In this document: piece by piece, positions 8,213 to 16,346 of the stretch
How the letters are laid out: each line of letters starts with the position of its first letter
Numbering within the stretch: position 1 is the first letter of the stretch
Assembly (NCBI GenBank): GCA_903899795.1
Contig: CAIUKX010000180.1
Location: 1 to 22,282 of the forward strand
DNA length: 22,282 nt
Direction of reading: 5' to 3'
From: an uncultured Flavobacteriales bacterium
GTDB lineage: Bacteria > Bacteroidota > Bacteroidia > Flavobacteriales_D > Crocinitomicaceae
Notes under the pieces: generated by a model
Database searches by the model: none
What the model was told of the DNA's origin: nothing
What the model saw: the letters and a program-made list of their open reading frames with translations, nothing else
Translations under genes and position numbers: made by a program

Positions 8213-9157
8213 TTTACAAATCAAGGTATCATAACTTGGTGAAAACCCTGCCCAAACACCTAAAGCTCCACCGATAATATTGGTTGGAATGTTTGTGGGC
8301 GTTGCAAATGGATTTCCTGAGGTCGTCAATTGAACGTATTTCTTTTCGTAAAACTGATACACATTTTTATCCATTTTAGAAAGTTTCACAACTACCGTGT
8401 CACCTATTTCATAGTAGCCGAGGTAATTTTGATTGAAAGTTGAATCATGATAGCTGAATGGGTTTTCATAAAAGAAATCAAAAGTCAAACCATCAAAAAA
8501 AGAATCATCGAAAACAGGTGTATACGTCTTCATGAAAAACTCATCTTTTGGCTTTCCGGTTGTTCCTTTGTTGATTCGCTTGACTTCCCACATATAGGCA
8601 TCGTATTGTCCCGGAGGATCAGATAATGTAGCCCATGAGTAACCATAATCCGGATAAGTGTCTGACTTCCAAAAAACCTTATCCAAACTTGTTGGTGAAA
8701 CAATCATAGTACTTGCTGTATACGTTTTTCCATCTGAGACAACCGTCAAATTGTAGGTTTTACCAACTTGTCCAAAAATCACCGAATTGAACGAAGTATA
8801 AGCACATAAATGATAATTGGCTAATTGGCTTACCGGAATCCCAAACAATTGCGCGGCAAAGGCTTCTGTTCCCGGAGGAAGATTGTCTGTACAAACCTCA
8901 TCCAAGACAACCGATGTAGTTCCATCTGAAACTGTAACTGTTGCCCCAGAAACAAAACCAGCTAAAAAAGCACTTTGACTGGTTTCTGAATAAATATCTT
9001 TAGAACTTGACAATAAGATCAATGGAGGTTGACCAGTTGAAATACTTCCGTCAATTACCAGCTTTTTTTCATAACCAGGTATATCAACTTTTACCTCCTT
9101 CGTACAGCTTTGCAAAAGCAAGAATAATAGAGTTGTTATGTAAAAAATATTCTTCAT
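8207..9157 (-). CDS. DUF4249 family outer-envelope lipoprotein
   Basis: A predicted lipoprotein of 316 residues. A hydrophobic signal (about 4-16) ends in the lipobox LLQSC with the lipidated Cys18, followed by TKE. The mature part is rich in beta-type and aromatic sequence. The IPGYEKKLVIDGSI block near the N-terminus and the GNPFATPTNIPTNI...GGALGVWAGF block near the C-terminus are what I recognise as DUF4249. In Bacteroidota these proteins are often encoded beside a TonB-dependent receptor and are presumed accessory partners in uptake. Here the receptor lies 93 bases upstream on the same strand, which fits. The ligand is unknown. The final codons overlap the palindrome at 8180-8212, and two smaller palindromes separate it from the receptor gene. 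Confidence 0.82.
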   Translation of the reverse strand: MKNIFYITTLLFLLLQSCTKEVKVDIPGYEKKLVIDGSISTGQPPLILLSSSKDIYSETSQSAFLAGFVSGATVTVSDGTTSVVLDEVCTDNLPPGTEAFAAQLFGIPVSQLANYHLCAYTSFNSVIFGQVGKTYNLTVVSDGKTYTASTMIVSPTSLDKVFWKSDTYPDYGYSWATLSDPPGQYDAYMWEVKRINKGTTGKPKDEFFMKTYTPVFDDSFFDGLTFDFFYENPFSYHDSTFNQNYLGYYEIGDTVVVKLSKMDKNVYQFYEKKYVQLTTSGNPFATPTNIPTNIIGGALGVWAGFSPSYDTLICKP

Positions 9158-9169
9158 TCGTCTTTTTTC

Positions 9170-9188
9170 GGGTTAATCGCGATCAACC
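9170..9188. repeat. Palindromic repeat copy A between receptor and DUF4249 genes
   Basis: GGTTAATCG at 9171-9179 faces CGATCAACC at 9180-9188, giving an 18-bp inverted repeat with one A-C mismatch. Position 9170 adds a G, which matches copy B. It lies 12 bases before the DUF4249 start codon on the - strand, close enough for the hairpin to touch the ribosome-binding region. Confidence 0.65.
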
Positions 9189-9223
9189 ATTTTATTTAAT
9201 TAATTTCTTTTATTTCATCATCC

Positions 9224-9243
9224 GGGTTGATCACGATCAACCC
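9224..9243. repeat. Palindromic repeat copy B between receptor and DUF4249 genes
   Basis: GGGTTGATCA at 9224-9233 faces CGATCAACCC at 9234-9243. The only imperfection is the central pair. It begins 7 bases after the receptor stop codon in the - direction. It shares the GGTTGATCGCGATCAACC-like core with copy A, 35 bases away. No T-run follows on the transcribed strand, so it is not a standard terminator. Confidence 0.68.
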
Positions 9244-9250
9244 TACAGTA

Positions 9251-11647
9251 TTAAAATTCAAAATTCCACGTCACACTCGGTATGATTGGGAATAATGAAA
9301 CTTGTTTCACACTCAATTTAAAATCACCTCCCAACAATGTTCCTTTGCTGTCAATATACAGAAAAAAAGGATTGGCTCTGTTGTATACATTATAAATTGA
9401 GAATGACCAATTGCTTTTGCATTTTTTCTTCACTTTGGAAACTTCACCTGTCTCTTCATTGGTTATCGTTTTGTAGGTTTTTCCATAAAAAGTAGCTCCC
9501 AAATCCAATCGATGGTAAGGTGCCATTCGTGTTGAATTCCGTGCCCCATAATCAAACAATAAATTTTGATCCTGTACATACCAGGCTGTTGGCAAAGTTA
9601 AAGTATTTCCTGTTGCATAAATAAACGTACTGCTAAACACCCACCGATCCGAAAGTTTATAACTGGCAACTACCGATAAATCATGCCGACGATCATATTT
9701 TGCAGGGAAGGGTTTTCCGTAATTCAAAGCTGCAAATTGTCGTTCCGTTTTCGCTAAAGTATAACCTATCCAACCTGTTAATTTTCCAAAAGTCCTTTTG
9801 ATAAAAAATTCTGCACCATAACTCCATCCTCTTCCAAACGTCAACAAATTATCTGTATTGTCTTTCACATTATCCTGAGGTAAAGCCCCTTCTTTGTATT
9901 CGATCAAGTTATTCATTCCCTTGTAATACACCTCCACTGAAGTCTCAATTTTATCATTCAGGAAATTCCGGAAATAACCTGCTGTCAGCTGCCAGCCTTT
10001 TTGTGGTTTAGCGAGACTTGTGGAAGGATACCAAATATCGGTAGGAAGAGAAACTGCGCTTAAAGATGTCAGATGAACGTATTGATAATTGTAGGAGTAT
10101 CCAACTTTAATAGAACTTTTTTCATTGAGCAGAAAACGAAAAGAAAGTCGTGGTTCCAATCCATTATAGAATTTAATCAAATCTCCTTTTTTATACACAA
10201 TCGTTGAATCGGGAGCATTCATAAATCCCTTCACGTAGCGTGTAAACGGCCCTACCTGCTGATACATACTATAACGCAAACCTGCATTCACGCGAATACG
10301 GGAATTCAGATCAAAATCATCCAACGCATAAATTGCTGTCTCGTGACTGAACAAACGTTGTGCCAGACCAGTATCAAACTTTGTATCTGCCTGGGAAACC
10401 GCTACACTTGTTGGTGTAAACGTATGATGTGTGTAATCCAATCCATATTTGATTTTATGGCGATTATTGGGGTAATATGAAAAATCCACTTTTCCGCCGA
10501 TATCTCTCACTCCCGAAAACAAATTAAAACTGAATTGGTCGGCTTTCGAACCAAAGCTAAATTGGTAATCAGTAATTGTACTGCTGACATTCATAAATGT
10601 TTTTTGTCCAAAAACGTGATTCCATCTAAGTGCAGCAATACCATTTCCCCAAGGCATATTCACAGAAAAACCATTCTTTGCATCATTAAATGAAAACTTA
10701 TCTTTTCCATAATACCCGCTCAAGAAAATCTTATCCTTCGGTCCCAATCTATAATTCGCTTTGAAATTTAAATCATAGAAAAAATAACTGGTACCTGCAA
10801 AACCGGAAGATTTAGAAATAAACGGTTTCATTAAAACATCAATGTATGTCCTTCTTCCTGAAATAATAAACGATCCCTTATTCTTTTTTAAGGGTCCTTC
10901 GATTGTCAAACGAGAAGAAATAAGTCCCAAACCTCCTTTGACTTTAAAACGCTTGTTATTTCCTTCATTCATATTGACTTCTAAAACGGAAGACATCCTT
11001 CCCCCGAAATTTGCCGGCATTCCACCTTTGATGAGATTGACACTTTTAACGGCATCCGAATTAAAAACAGAAAAGAATCCAAAAAGGTGCGAAGCATTAT
11101 AAACAGTAGCTTCATCCAACAAAACCAAATTTTGATCCGGCCCACCTCCTCTCACATAAAATCCTTGTCCACCTTCACTCACCGACGATACTCCGGGTAA
11201 AAGCTGAATTGATTTTAATACATCAACTTCTCCCATGAATGCAGGAAGCAACTTGATAACATCAATCCCCAATTCCATTTGTCCAATTTTGGTGTCTTTG
11301 ACATTCGATCCTTTTTTTGCATTAACAACGACTTCCTGTAAAGCTTGATCCTTAGATGTGAATTCATGATTGTAAACCGTGTCGGAATTCAAATTAAATT
11401 CTTTCGAAAAAGGATCTAAATTGGAGAATTTGAACTCAACAATATAAACTCCTTTTGGTACTGTTATGGAATAAAAACCATAGTTATTGGTTGATGTCCC
11501 TTGTTTGATCGATGGAAAATAAACTTGCGCTCCGATAAGCATTTCACCCGATTTTGAATCTGAAATATGTCCGCTCAGCGTATGATTTTCCTGTGCAAAA
11601 ACAGAAAAAACACTGATCATTAAAAAAACTGACAAGAAAAATTTCAT
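9251..11647 (-). CDS. TonB-dependent outer-membrane receptor with carboxypeptidase-regulatory-like N-terminal domain
   Basis: A predicted outer-membrane channel of 798 residues that imports a ligand using TonB/ExbBD energy. Residues 1-19 form a signal peptide (cut near VFAQ/EN). Residues ~22-105 are a carboxypeptidase-regulatory-like beta-sandwich (LSGHISDSKSGEMLIGAQV, then NNYGFYSITVPKGVY). The plug domain covers ~120-225 (GGQGFYVRGGGPDQNLVLLD at 159-178, then SVNLIKGGMPANFGGRMSS). The rest is a beta-barrel ending in an aromatic residue, VTWNFEF. The DUF4249 gene follows in the same direction, so they are likely one uptake unit. No SusD-like gene is present, and the substrate cannot be told from sequence. 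A possible promoter element lies at 11692-11699. Confidence 0.92.
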   Translation of the reverse strand: MKFFLSVFLMISVFSVFAQENHTLSGHISDSKSGEMLIGAQVYFPSIKQGTSTNNYGFYSITVPKGVYIVEFKFSNLDPFSKEFNLNSDTVYNHEFTSKDQALQEVVVNAKKGSNVKDTKIGQMELGIDVIKLLPAFMGEVDVLKSIQLLPGVSSVSEGGQGFYVRGGGPDQNLVLLDEATVYNASHLFGFFSVFNSDAVKSVNLIKGGMPANFGGRMSSVLEVNMNEGNNKRFKVKGGLGLISSRLTIEGPLKKNKGSFIISGRRTYIDVLMKPFISKSSGFAGTSYFFYDLNFKANYRLGPKDKIFLSGYYGKDKFSFNDAKNGFSVNMPWGNGIAALRWNHVFGQKTFMNVSSTITDYQFSFGSKADQFSFNLFSGVRDIGGKVDFSYYPNNRHKIKYGLDYTHHTFTPTSVAVSQADTKFDTGLAQRLFSHETAIYALDDFDLNSRIRVNAGLRYSMYQQVGPFTRYVKGFMNAPDSTIVYKKGDLIKFYNGLEPRLSFRFLLNEKSSIKVGYSYNYQYVHLTSLSAVSLPTDIWYPSTSLAKPQKGWQLTAGYFRNFLNDKIETSVEVYYKGMNNLIEYKEGALPQDNVKDNTDNLLTFGRGWSYGAEFFIKRTFGKLTGWIGYTLAKTERQFAALNYGKPFPAKYDRRHDLSVVASYKLSDRWVFSSTFIYATGNTLTLPTAWYVQDQNLLFDYGARNSTRMAPYHRLDLGATFYGKTYKTITNEETGEVSKVKKKCKSNWSFSIYNVYNRANPFFLYIDSKGTLLGGDFKLSVKQVSLFPIIPSVTWNFEF

Positions 11648-11691
11648 TCGTACTAGTAAATCGTGTGTAAAAATCGGTCATTGCGACCTCT

Positions 11692-11699
11692 CAAAATTA
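11692..11699 (-). promoter_or_regulatory. Possible -7 element of the TonB receptor gene
   Basis: Read on the - strand, this is TAATTTTG, a full TAnnTTTG match 44 bases before the start codon. No clear -33 TTTG is seen. A second match, TATTTTTG at 11758-11765 on the - strand, is an alternative that would give a leader of about 100 bases. Either is plausible; the region is AT-rich, so chance matches are likely. Confidence 0.35.
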
Positions 11700-11771
11700 A
11701 GAAATAGTTTGATTGGTTTGATATTCTATTTGAATGGGAATTTGTTCTGAAGTAGTACAAAAATAATTTAC

Positions 11772-11803
11772 AAAAAAAAACACTCCGAAAACGAAGTGTT
11801 TTT
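11772..11803 (-). terminator. Intrinsic terminator of lpdA, possibly two-way
   Basis: A 12-pair stem with one mismatch (11776-11787 with 11792-11803) closes an AAAA loop. On the - strand it runs into nine T's (the A-run at 11772-11780). It starts about 20 bases after the lpdA stop codon. T's also end the other arm, so it could act both ways. Confidence 0.82.
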
Positions 11804-11824
11804 CTAACTATATTATGTCTAGTA

Positions 11825-13228
11825 TTATACATGTAATGCTCTTCCTCCAGTAGCATCCAAAGCAGCTTCTTTTACAGCTTCAGAATATGTTGGGTGCGGG
11901 TGACAAATACGAGCGATATCTTCTGCTGAAGCTCTGTATTCCATTGCTACCACTGCTTCCATAATTAAATCCGCTGCCCGTGGAGCGATCATGTGAACTC
12001 CAAGAACTTCATCCGTACTTTTATCTGCCAAAATTTTAATTAATCCTGCAGTATCCATACTTGCTCTTGCTCTACCCAATGCTTTAATTGGGAAAGATCC
12101 AACTTTATATTCTCTTCCGGCTGCAATTAACTCTTCTTCTGTTTTTCCAACAGCTGCAACTTCCGGCCATGTGTAAACCACACCTGGAATCAAGTCGTAA
12201 TTCATATGCGGTTTTTGTCCTGCTACAAACTCAGCAACAAAAACGCCTTCTTCTTCTGCTTTATGAGCCAACATAGCTCCTCTCACTACATCACCAATCG
12301 CAAAAATAGTTGGAACAGCTGTTTGCAAGTGATCATTTACATCTATTTGACCTCGGTTATTTACTGAAAGTCCAACATTTTCCAATCCTAATCCTTCGGT
12401 ATATGCTTTTCTTCCAACAGCAACGAGACAAATATCAGCTTCGAAAGTTACTTCCTGATCTTTTTTATCCAAAGCAGTTAATTTAACCCCTTTACCTGTA
12501 TTTTCAACTTTTTGAACTTTGTGTTGCAGGTTGAATTTGAATCCTTCTTTTTTGAGAACTCTCGTCAATTCTTTACCTAAAGTTCTATCCATCGTAGGAA
12601 TAATCGTATCTGCAAACTCAATCACTTCAATTTCTGTTCCTAAGCGTGCATAAACCGATCCTAATTCCAATCCGATTACACCTCCTCCAATTACCAGCAT
12701 TCTTTTCGGAATCTCAGTCAATTCCAAAGCTTCTGTAGAAGTAATAATACGTTTTTTATCAGGCTCCATTCCTGGGAAATAATTTGGTTTTGACCCTGTA
12801 GCCAAAATCATATTTTTTGTGGAAATCTGCGTTTCGTTACCTTCTTTGTCCTTGATTTTGATTGTCGTTTTGTCAACGATTGAACCAACTCCTGTATAGA
12901 CATCGATTTTATTTTTGTCCATCAAAAACTTGATTCCATTGCAAGTCTGAGCAATAACATCACGCTTGCGGTCGATCATTTGTTTCAAATTGGCTTTCAA
13001 ACCACTTACTTCAATTCCGTGTTCAGCAAAATTGTGCTTTGCATTGTGAAAATGTTCGGAAGAATCCAACAATGCCTTTGATGGGATACAACCTACATTG
13101 AGGCAAGTACCTCCCAAAGTATCATATTTTTCGATGATCGCTGTTTTCAATCCTAATTGTGCGCAACGGATTGCTGCAACATATCCACCTGGTCCGGAAC
13201 CAATAACTGTAATATCGTAAGTGCTCAT
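11825..13228 (-). CDS. lpdA: Dihydrolipoamide dehydrogenase (E3)
   Basis: This FAD flavoprotein reoxidises the dihydrolipoyl group of the pyruvate, 2-oxoglutarate and branched-chain 2-oxoacid dehydrogenase complexes and the glycine cleavage system, passing electrons to NAD+. The N-terminal FAD site is VIGSGPGGYVAA (8-19). The redox disulfide is GGTCLNVGCIPSK (Cys42 and Cys47). The NAD-binding VIGGGVIGLELGSVYARLG lies mid-protein, then the second FAD block FAIGDV, and the catalytic HPHPTYSE near the C-terminus. ATG 13228 gives 467 residues beginning MSTYDITVIG. An in-frame TTG at 13237 is less likely because it lies almost at the expected transcription start below the -7 box at 13245. The lipA operon lies upstream on the same strand, a sensible neighbour because E3 acts on lipoyl groups. 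Confidence 0.96.
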   Translation of the reverse strand: MSTYDITVIGSGPGGYVAAIRCAQLGLKTAIIEKYDTLGGTCLNVGCIPSKALLDSSEHFHNAKHNFAEHGIEVSGLKANLKQMIDRKRDVIAQTCNGIKFLMDKNKIDVYTGVGSIVDKTTIKIKDKEGNETQISTKNMILATGSKPNYFPGMEPDKKRIITSTEALELTEIPKRMLVIGGGVIGLELGSVYARLGTEIEVIEFADTIIPTMDRTLGKELTRVLKKEGFKFNLQHKVQKVENTGKGVKLTALDKKDQEVTFEADICLVAVGRKAYTEGLGLENVGLSVNNRGQIDVNDHLQTAVPTIFAIGDVVRGAMLAHKAEEEGVFVAEFVAGQKPHMNYDLIPGVVYTWPEVAAVGKTEEELIAAGREYKVGSFPIKALGRARASMDTAGLIKILADKSTDEVLGVHMIAPRAADLIMEAVVAMEYRASAEDIARICHPHPTYSEAVKEAALDATGGRALHV

Positions 13229-13244
13229 TTTATACAATTTTTGA

Positions 13245-13252
13245 CAAAGTTA
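13245..13252 (-). promoter_or_regulatory. -7 promoter element of lpdA
   Basis: Read on the - strand, this is TAACTTTG, a full match to TAnnTTTG, 16 bases before the ATG at 13228. A clear -33 TTTG is absent. It suggests that lpdA can be transcribed independently of the lipA operon, with a leader of only about 10 bases. Confidence 0.58.
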
Positions 13253-13373
13253 GAATTTCTCAATAATAATAAGTGATATAAAAGCACCTAAATGTGTTAA
13301 ATCTGATTCTTTCTATTTTCAAATCCAAACGGAGGATTTTTTACCGAATTAAAAGTTCGGGATTCCAAAAAAA

Positions 13374-14057
13374 TCAGCAACATCCTCCTTCAGATGTACA
13401 AGTCGAACCTTCACCGATTGATTCGGAATACGATTGCTTCAAAGCATTTAAAAAAACATCCACAGGCTGAGCGCCTGAAACTGCATATTTTCGATCAAAA
13501 ACAAAGAACGGAACTCCTCTTACTCCTAATTGATGACCTTCTTCTATATCAGCTTCAACGTGTGTTGTAAACTCATTTGTACTCAATACTCTTTGAATAT
13601 CTTGTGCCTCCATACCTATTGAAGTCCCGATTGAAATCAAGGTTTCATGATTCCCCATATCTGCACCATCCGTAAAATAGGCCTTGAATAATGCTTCTTC
13701 CATTTCATCACCCAAACCTTTTGTTTTCGCTAATTGAATCAGCTGATGCGCATCGAATGAATTAGCAATGACTGCTTTATCGAAATTATACTCTAGACCA
13801 ACTTTTCGGGCGGTCTCCACAACATTTTTGTGTAAGTCTTTGGATTGTTCAACTGTCATTCCTTTCTTGGCAGCCAGGTATTCATAAATACTAGTCGTAT
13901 TCTCGAAAGATTTCGGAATGGTTGGGTCCAACTGAAAGCTTTTCCATTCTATTTCAATTTCCTCTTTGTTTGCAAATTCTTTCAAAGCAAATTCAAAATT
14001 CCTTTTACCAATATAGCAAAACGGACACATGATATCGGACCAAATTTCAACTTTCAT
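13374..14057 (-). CDS. DsbA-family (FrnE-like) thiol oxidoreductase
   Basis: A thioredoxin-fold oxidoreductase of 227 residues in the FrnE/2-hydroxychromene-2-carboxylate isomerase branch. The redox motif is CPFC (Cys11 to Cys14) in SDIMCPFCYIGKR. The helical insertion follows, and the cis-proline loop is GVRGVPFFVF near residue 180. There is no signal peptide, so it is probably cytoplasmic. The last residues, CTSEGGCC, add Cys220, Cys226 and Cys227. A C-terminal CX4C pair has been described for the Deinococcus FrnE protein (from memory), so the tail may be a second redox site. It is the last gene of the lipA operon, 5 bases after the lipoprotein gene (TAG AGAGA ATG). Substrates are unknown. 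No convincing terminator follows. Confidence 0.85.
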   Translation of the reverse strand: MKVEIWSDIMCPFCYIGKRNFEFALKEFANKEEIEIEWKSFQLDPTIPKSFENTTSIYEYLAAKKGMTVEQSKDLHKNVVETARKVGLEYNFDKAVIANSFDAHQLIQLAKTKGLGDEMEEALFKAYFTDGADMGNHETLISIGTSIGMEAQDIQRVLSTNEFTTHVEADIEEGHQLGVRGVPFFVFDRKYAVSGAQPVDVFLNALKQSYSESIGEGSTCTSEGGCC

Positions 14058-14062
14058 TCTCT

Positions 14063-15184
14063 CTATTTTATAAATTGTTTGAGCAAACCATCCGGATTTA
14101 TGAATTCCCTCATTTCTTTGTAAGTAATGAATACTTCAGGACTTCCGGCAGCATAGGAACCTATTTCATAAGGATCGAATGAAAATAAAAGTCCTTTTGT
14201 TGTGATCGTAAAATCTTCATTCAACTCAAATTTTCCCTTTTCAAAATCCCAGCCTTCGTCTCCATTTGCTTTGATAAAATTTTTCTCGGCAATCCGATTG
14301 AGTTTCTGCTTAAAACTGGGCAATAATAAATCTTTTAGATGAATTAACTTTCCGGAAGACAAATCAAAATTGTAATATTGGGATCCATGATTCGGATGGG
14401 CAGCACCGAAACCATAACTGTATTCTCCAAGACTGATACATAAAATTCCTTCATGAGTAGCTACCAAATTGCAAAACAATTCTAATTCAAAACCAAATTC
14501 CAAGGGTTTGTTTTTCACAATTCGGGCAAATTCTTCAGCAGATTGAACCTTCAATTCTACATAATCCTCACTACCTGAAGTGATCTCTTCTTCAATTATT
14601 TTGTTAATTCGATCAGCAACATCCTCATTTTCTGCCGAAACTTTCATCAAATGAATGGACAAAGAAGTACAAAGTGTGTCCCAATAATTCATTTCTTCAA
14701 CAGATTTTGATCTGTTTTGATCTGCTTGAATACAATTCTCAGCATTGAAATCTTCATAGCCAACTGTCACAAAAGGTTGTTCGGTTTCTTCAAATAAAAA
14801 ATCCAACCGCTTTTTATTCTTCGGATTTTGCCAATATCCCCTCAACTGATGATTTGTTGTTAGCTTTCCAGTGAAAGTACCTATGATATCAAAATTTTCA
14901 TTCTTTTCTGTCAACGAAAAATTCCCGGCAGAGTCCATAGCCCCTGAAAGACTTATCGGCATTCCAACCTCGTTGTAATAGTATGTTCCTGATAAAAGTG
15001 TATCCGTTTTGGAAAGTTCAATCGTCACTTTATACTTACCGATTGTACCTTTCCATTTTTTATGGAAATCTTGCTGAAATACAGATCGTTCTGCTTTTTT
15101 GACTTCCGGTTGTTCTGTCGCATTATCACCCGAGCATCTTACAAAAAGCAGGGATAACAGAATCAGAGAAAAAAAGTTCCTCAT
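14063..15184 (-). CDS. Lipoprotein with DUF3298 (RsiV-like) C-terminal domain
   Basis: A predicted envelope lipoprotein of 373 residues. The signal is hydrophobic (about 4-15) with Cys17 in LLFVRCSGD. Residues ~40-135 look like a beta-rich domain with repeated hydrophobic strands, containing GTYYYNEVG and LRGYWQNPKNKKRL. The C-terminal part has the DUF3298 pattern: YSYGFGAAHPNHGSQYYNFD, then a SGKLIHLKDLL turn, and GLLFSFDPYEIGSYAAG near the end. That domain is known from RsiV and PdaC-type envelope proteins; its exact role here is unknown. The start codon overlaps the lipA stop by one base (TAATG), so translation is probably coupled. An enzymatic role is possible but no catalytic set is visible. 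Confidence 0.78.
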   Translation of the reverse strand: MRNFFSLILLSLLFVRCSGDNATEQPEVKKAERSVFQQDFHKKWKGTIGKYKVTIELSKTDTLLSGTYYYNEVGMPISLSGAMDSAGNFSLTEKNENFDIIGTFTGKLTTNHQLRGYWQNPKNKKRLDFLFEETEQPFVTVGYEDFNAENCIQADQNRSKSVEEMNYWDTLCTSLSIHLMKVSAENEDVADRINKIIEEEITSGSEDYVELKVQSAEEFARIVKNKPLEFGFELELFCNLVATHEGILCISLGEYSYGFGAAHPNHGSQYYNFDLSSGKLIHLKDLLLPSFKQKLNRIAEKNFIKANGDEGWDFEKGKFELNEDFTITTKGLLFSFDPYEIGSYAAGSPEVFITYKEMREFINPDGLLKQFIK

Positions 15185-16059
15185 TAAAACAAATGTTTTT
15201 CGGCATGGTAGGAAGATCTTACTAAAGGTCCGCTTTCCACATATCTGAATCCCATTTCCTTTCCTAGAATCCTGTATTCTTCAAATCGCTCGGGAGTGAT
15301 GAATTCTTCAACCGGTAAATGTTTCGGTGATGGTTGCAGATACTGGCCTAAGGTTAAAATATCGACATCGACACTTCTCAAATCCTGCATCGTTTCAATG
15401 ACTTCTTCATGTGACTCACCCAAACCAAGCATCACACCCGATTTTGTTCGCATTCCACCTTTCTTCAAACGGAACAGAACCTCTAAACTTCTATCATATT
15501 TTGCTTGAATCCGCACCTGTTTTGTCAATCTGCGAACCGTTTCCAAATTATGAGATACAATTTCCGGAGCGACATCAATAATTACCTGAAGATTCTCCCA
15601 TTTCCCTGCAAAATCAGGAATCAAGGTTTCCAAAGTTGTAATCGGTGATTGTTGACGAATGGCACGAATAGTCTGAGCCCAAATTTCAGAACCTCCATCT
15701 TTCAGATCATCTCTGTCAACCGAAGTGATGACAGCATGTTTCACACCCATCAATTTAACGCTTTGTGCAACTCTTCCCGGTTCATATATATCCACTTCAT
15801 CTGGTCTGCCGGTTTGAACATTGCAAAAACCACATGAACGTGTACAAATATTTCCTAAAATCATGAAAGTAGCCGTTCCTTCTCCCCAGCATTCTCCCAT
15901 ATTCGGACAACTTCCGCTTTCACAGATGGTATGCAATTTATGCTCTGTAACCAAAGCTCTGACTTTTCGGTAATTCTCACCAGTTGGAAGCTTCACTTTC
16001 AACCATTTCGGCTTTCTAGGTCGACTCAACAGATTCTCTTCGTCGATTATTTCAGTCAT
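15184..16059 (-). CDS. lipA: Lipoyl synthase
   Basis: A radical SAM enzyme that inserts two sulfurs into the octanoyl chain on lipoyl domains (E2 and GcvH), completing the lipoyl cofactor. The auxiliary cluster that supplies sulfur is bound by CESGSCPNMGEC (Cys46, Cys51, Cys57). The radical SAM cluster is bound by CTRSCGFC (Cys72, Cys76, Cys79). The C-terminal RSSY serine loop (281-284) is present. Length is 291 residues, normal for the family and complete. It is the first gene of an operon with the DUF3298 lipoprotein and the FrnE-like gene. A full -7 match lies 17 bases before the ATG. lpdA, which uses lipoyl groups, lies downstream on the same strand. Confidence 0.97.
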   Translation of the reverse strand: MTEIIDEENLLSRPRKPKWLKVKLPTGENYRKVRALVTEHKLHTICESGSCPNMGECWGEGTATFMILGNICTRSCGFCNVQTGRPDEVDIYEPGRVAQSVKLMGVKHAVITSVDRDDLKDGGSEIWAQTIRAIRQQSPITTLETLIPDFAGKWENLQVIIDVAPEIVSHNLETVRRLTKQVRIQAKYDRSLEVLFRLKKGGMRTKSGVMLGLGESHEEVIETMQDLRSVDVDILTLGQYLQPSPKHLPVEEFITPERFEEYRILGKEMGFRYVESGPLVRSSYHAEKHLF

Positions 16060-16346
16060 AACACCTTATTTTCTACAAATATAAAACGTATCGTCCGGAT
16101 TTACTCATTTTTATTTGCAACAAATCAGCTTTAATTCACTAGAAAATTTGGATCGATTAACAAAGTGTAAATTCTAACTCCAGCAAACAGAAAAATTAAA
16201 CAACTTATTTACAAAAACTTACACATTAATAAATCATTAATTTTTACAAATAAATTGTTCTGATATGATAACATTAAAGTTATACTGACGAAAAGTGAAT
16301 CTCCCCTATTTTGAATAAAATTGTATTCTATACAAATGAAAGATAA
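16060..16346. other. AT-rich divergent intergenic region between lipA and the PHP-glycosyltransferase gene
   Basis: These 287 bases hold the lipA promoter on the - strand. Weak + strand -7-like sequences (TATTTTG at 16307-16313 and TAAAATTG at 16316-16323, each one base off consensus) may serve the PHP-glycosyltransferase gene. A four-codon frame at 16336-16350 (Met-Lys-Asp-Lys-stop) ends over the start codon of that gene. I see no tRNA-like fold, no strong hairpin and no other gene here. Confidence 0.5.
16076..16083 (-). promoter_or_regulatory. -7 promoter element of the lipA operon
   Basis: Read on the - strand, this is TATATTTG, a full TAnnTTTG match, 16 bases before the lipA ATG. A -33 TTTG at the usual spacing is not seen. 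The short leader matches the pattern at lpdA and the DUF4293 gene. Confidence 0.55.

Noticed and set aside
9007..9285. 92-codon + strand frame over the DUF4249 start and intergenic palindromes
   Set aside because: It overlaps the signal peptide region of a well-supported gene and the receptor C-terminus, with no homology recognised.
11653..11856. 67-codon - strand frame between lpdA and the receptor gene
   Set aside because: It runs through the lpdA terminator and the end of lpdA, has no recognisable domain and looks like chance.
13321..13360. Possible terminator after the FrnE-like gene
   Set aside because: Two short stems (AAATCC/GGATTT and CCGAA/TTCGG) exist, but neither is followed by T's on the transcribed - strand.
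16186..16260. AT-rich repeats (TTTACAAA twice, ATTAAT twice) as an origin, CRISPR or operator array
   Set aside because: Copies are short and irregular and expected in such AT-rich sequence; no spacer pattern or adjacent genes support it.
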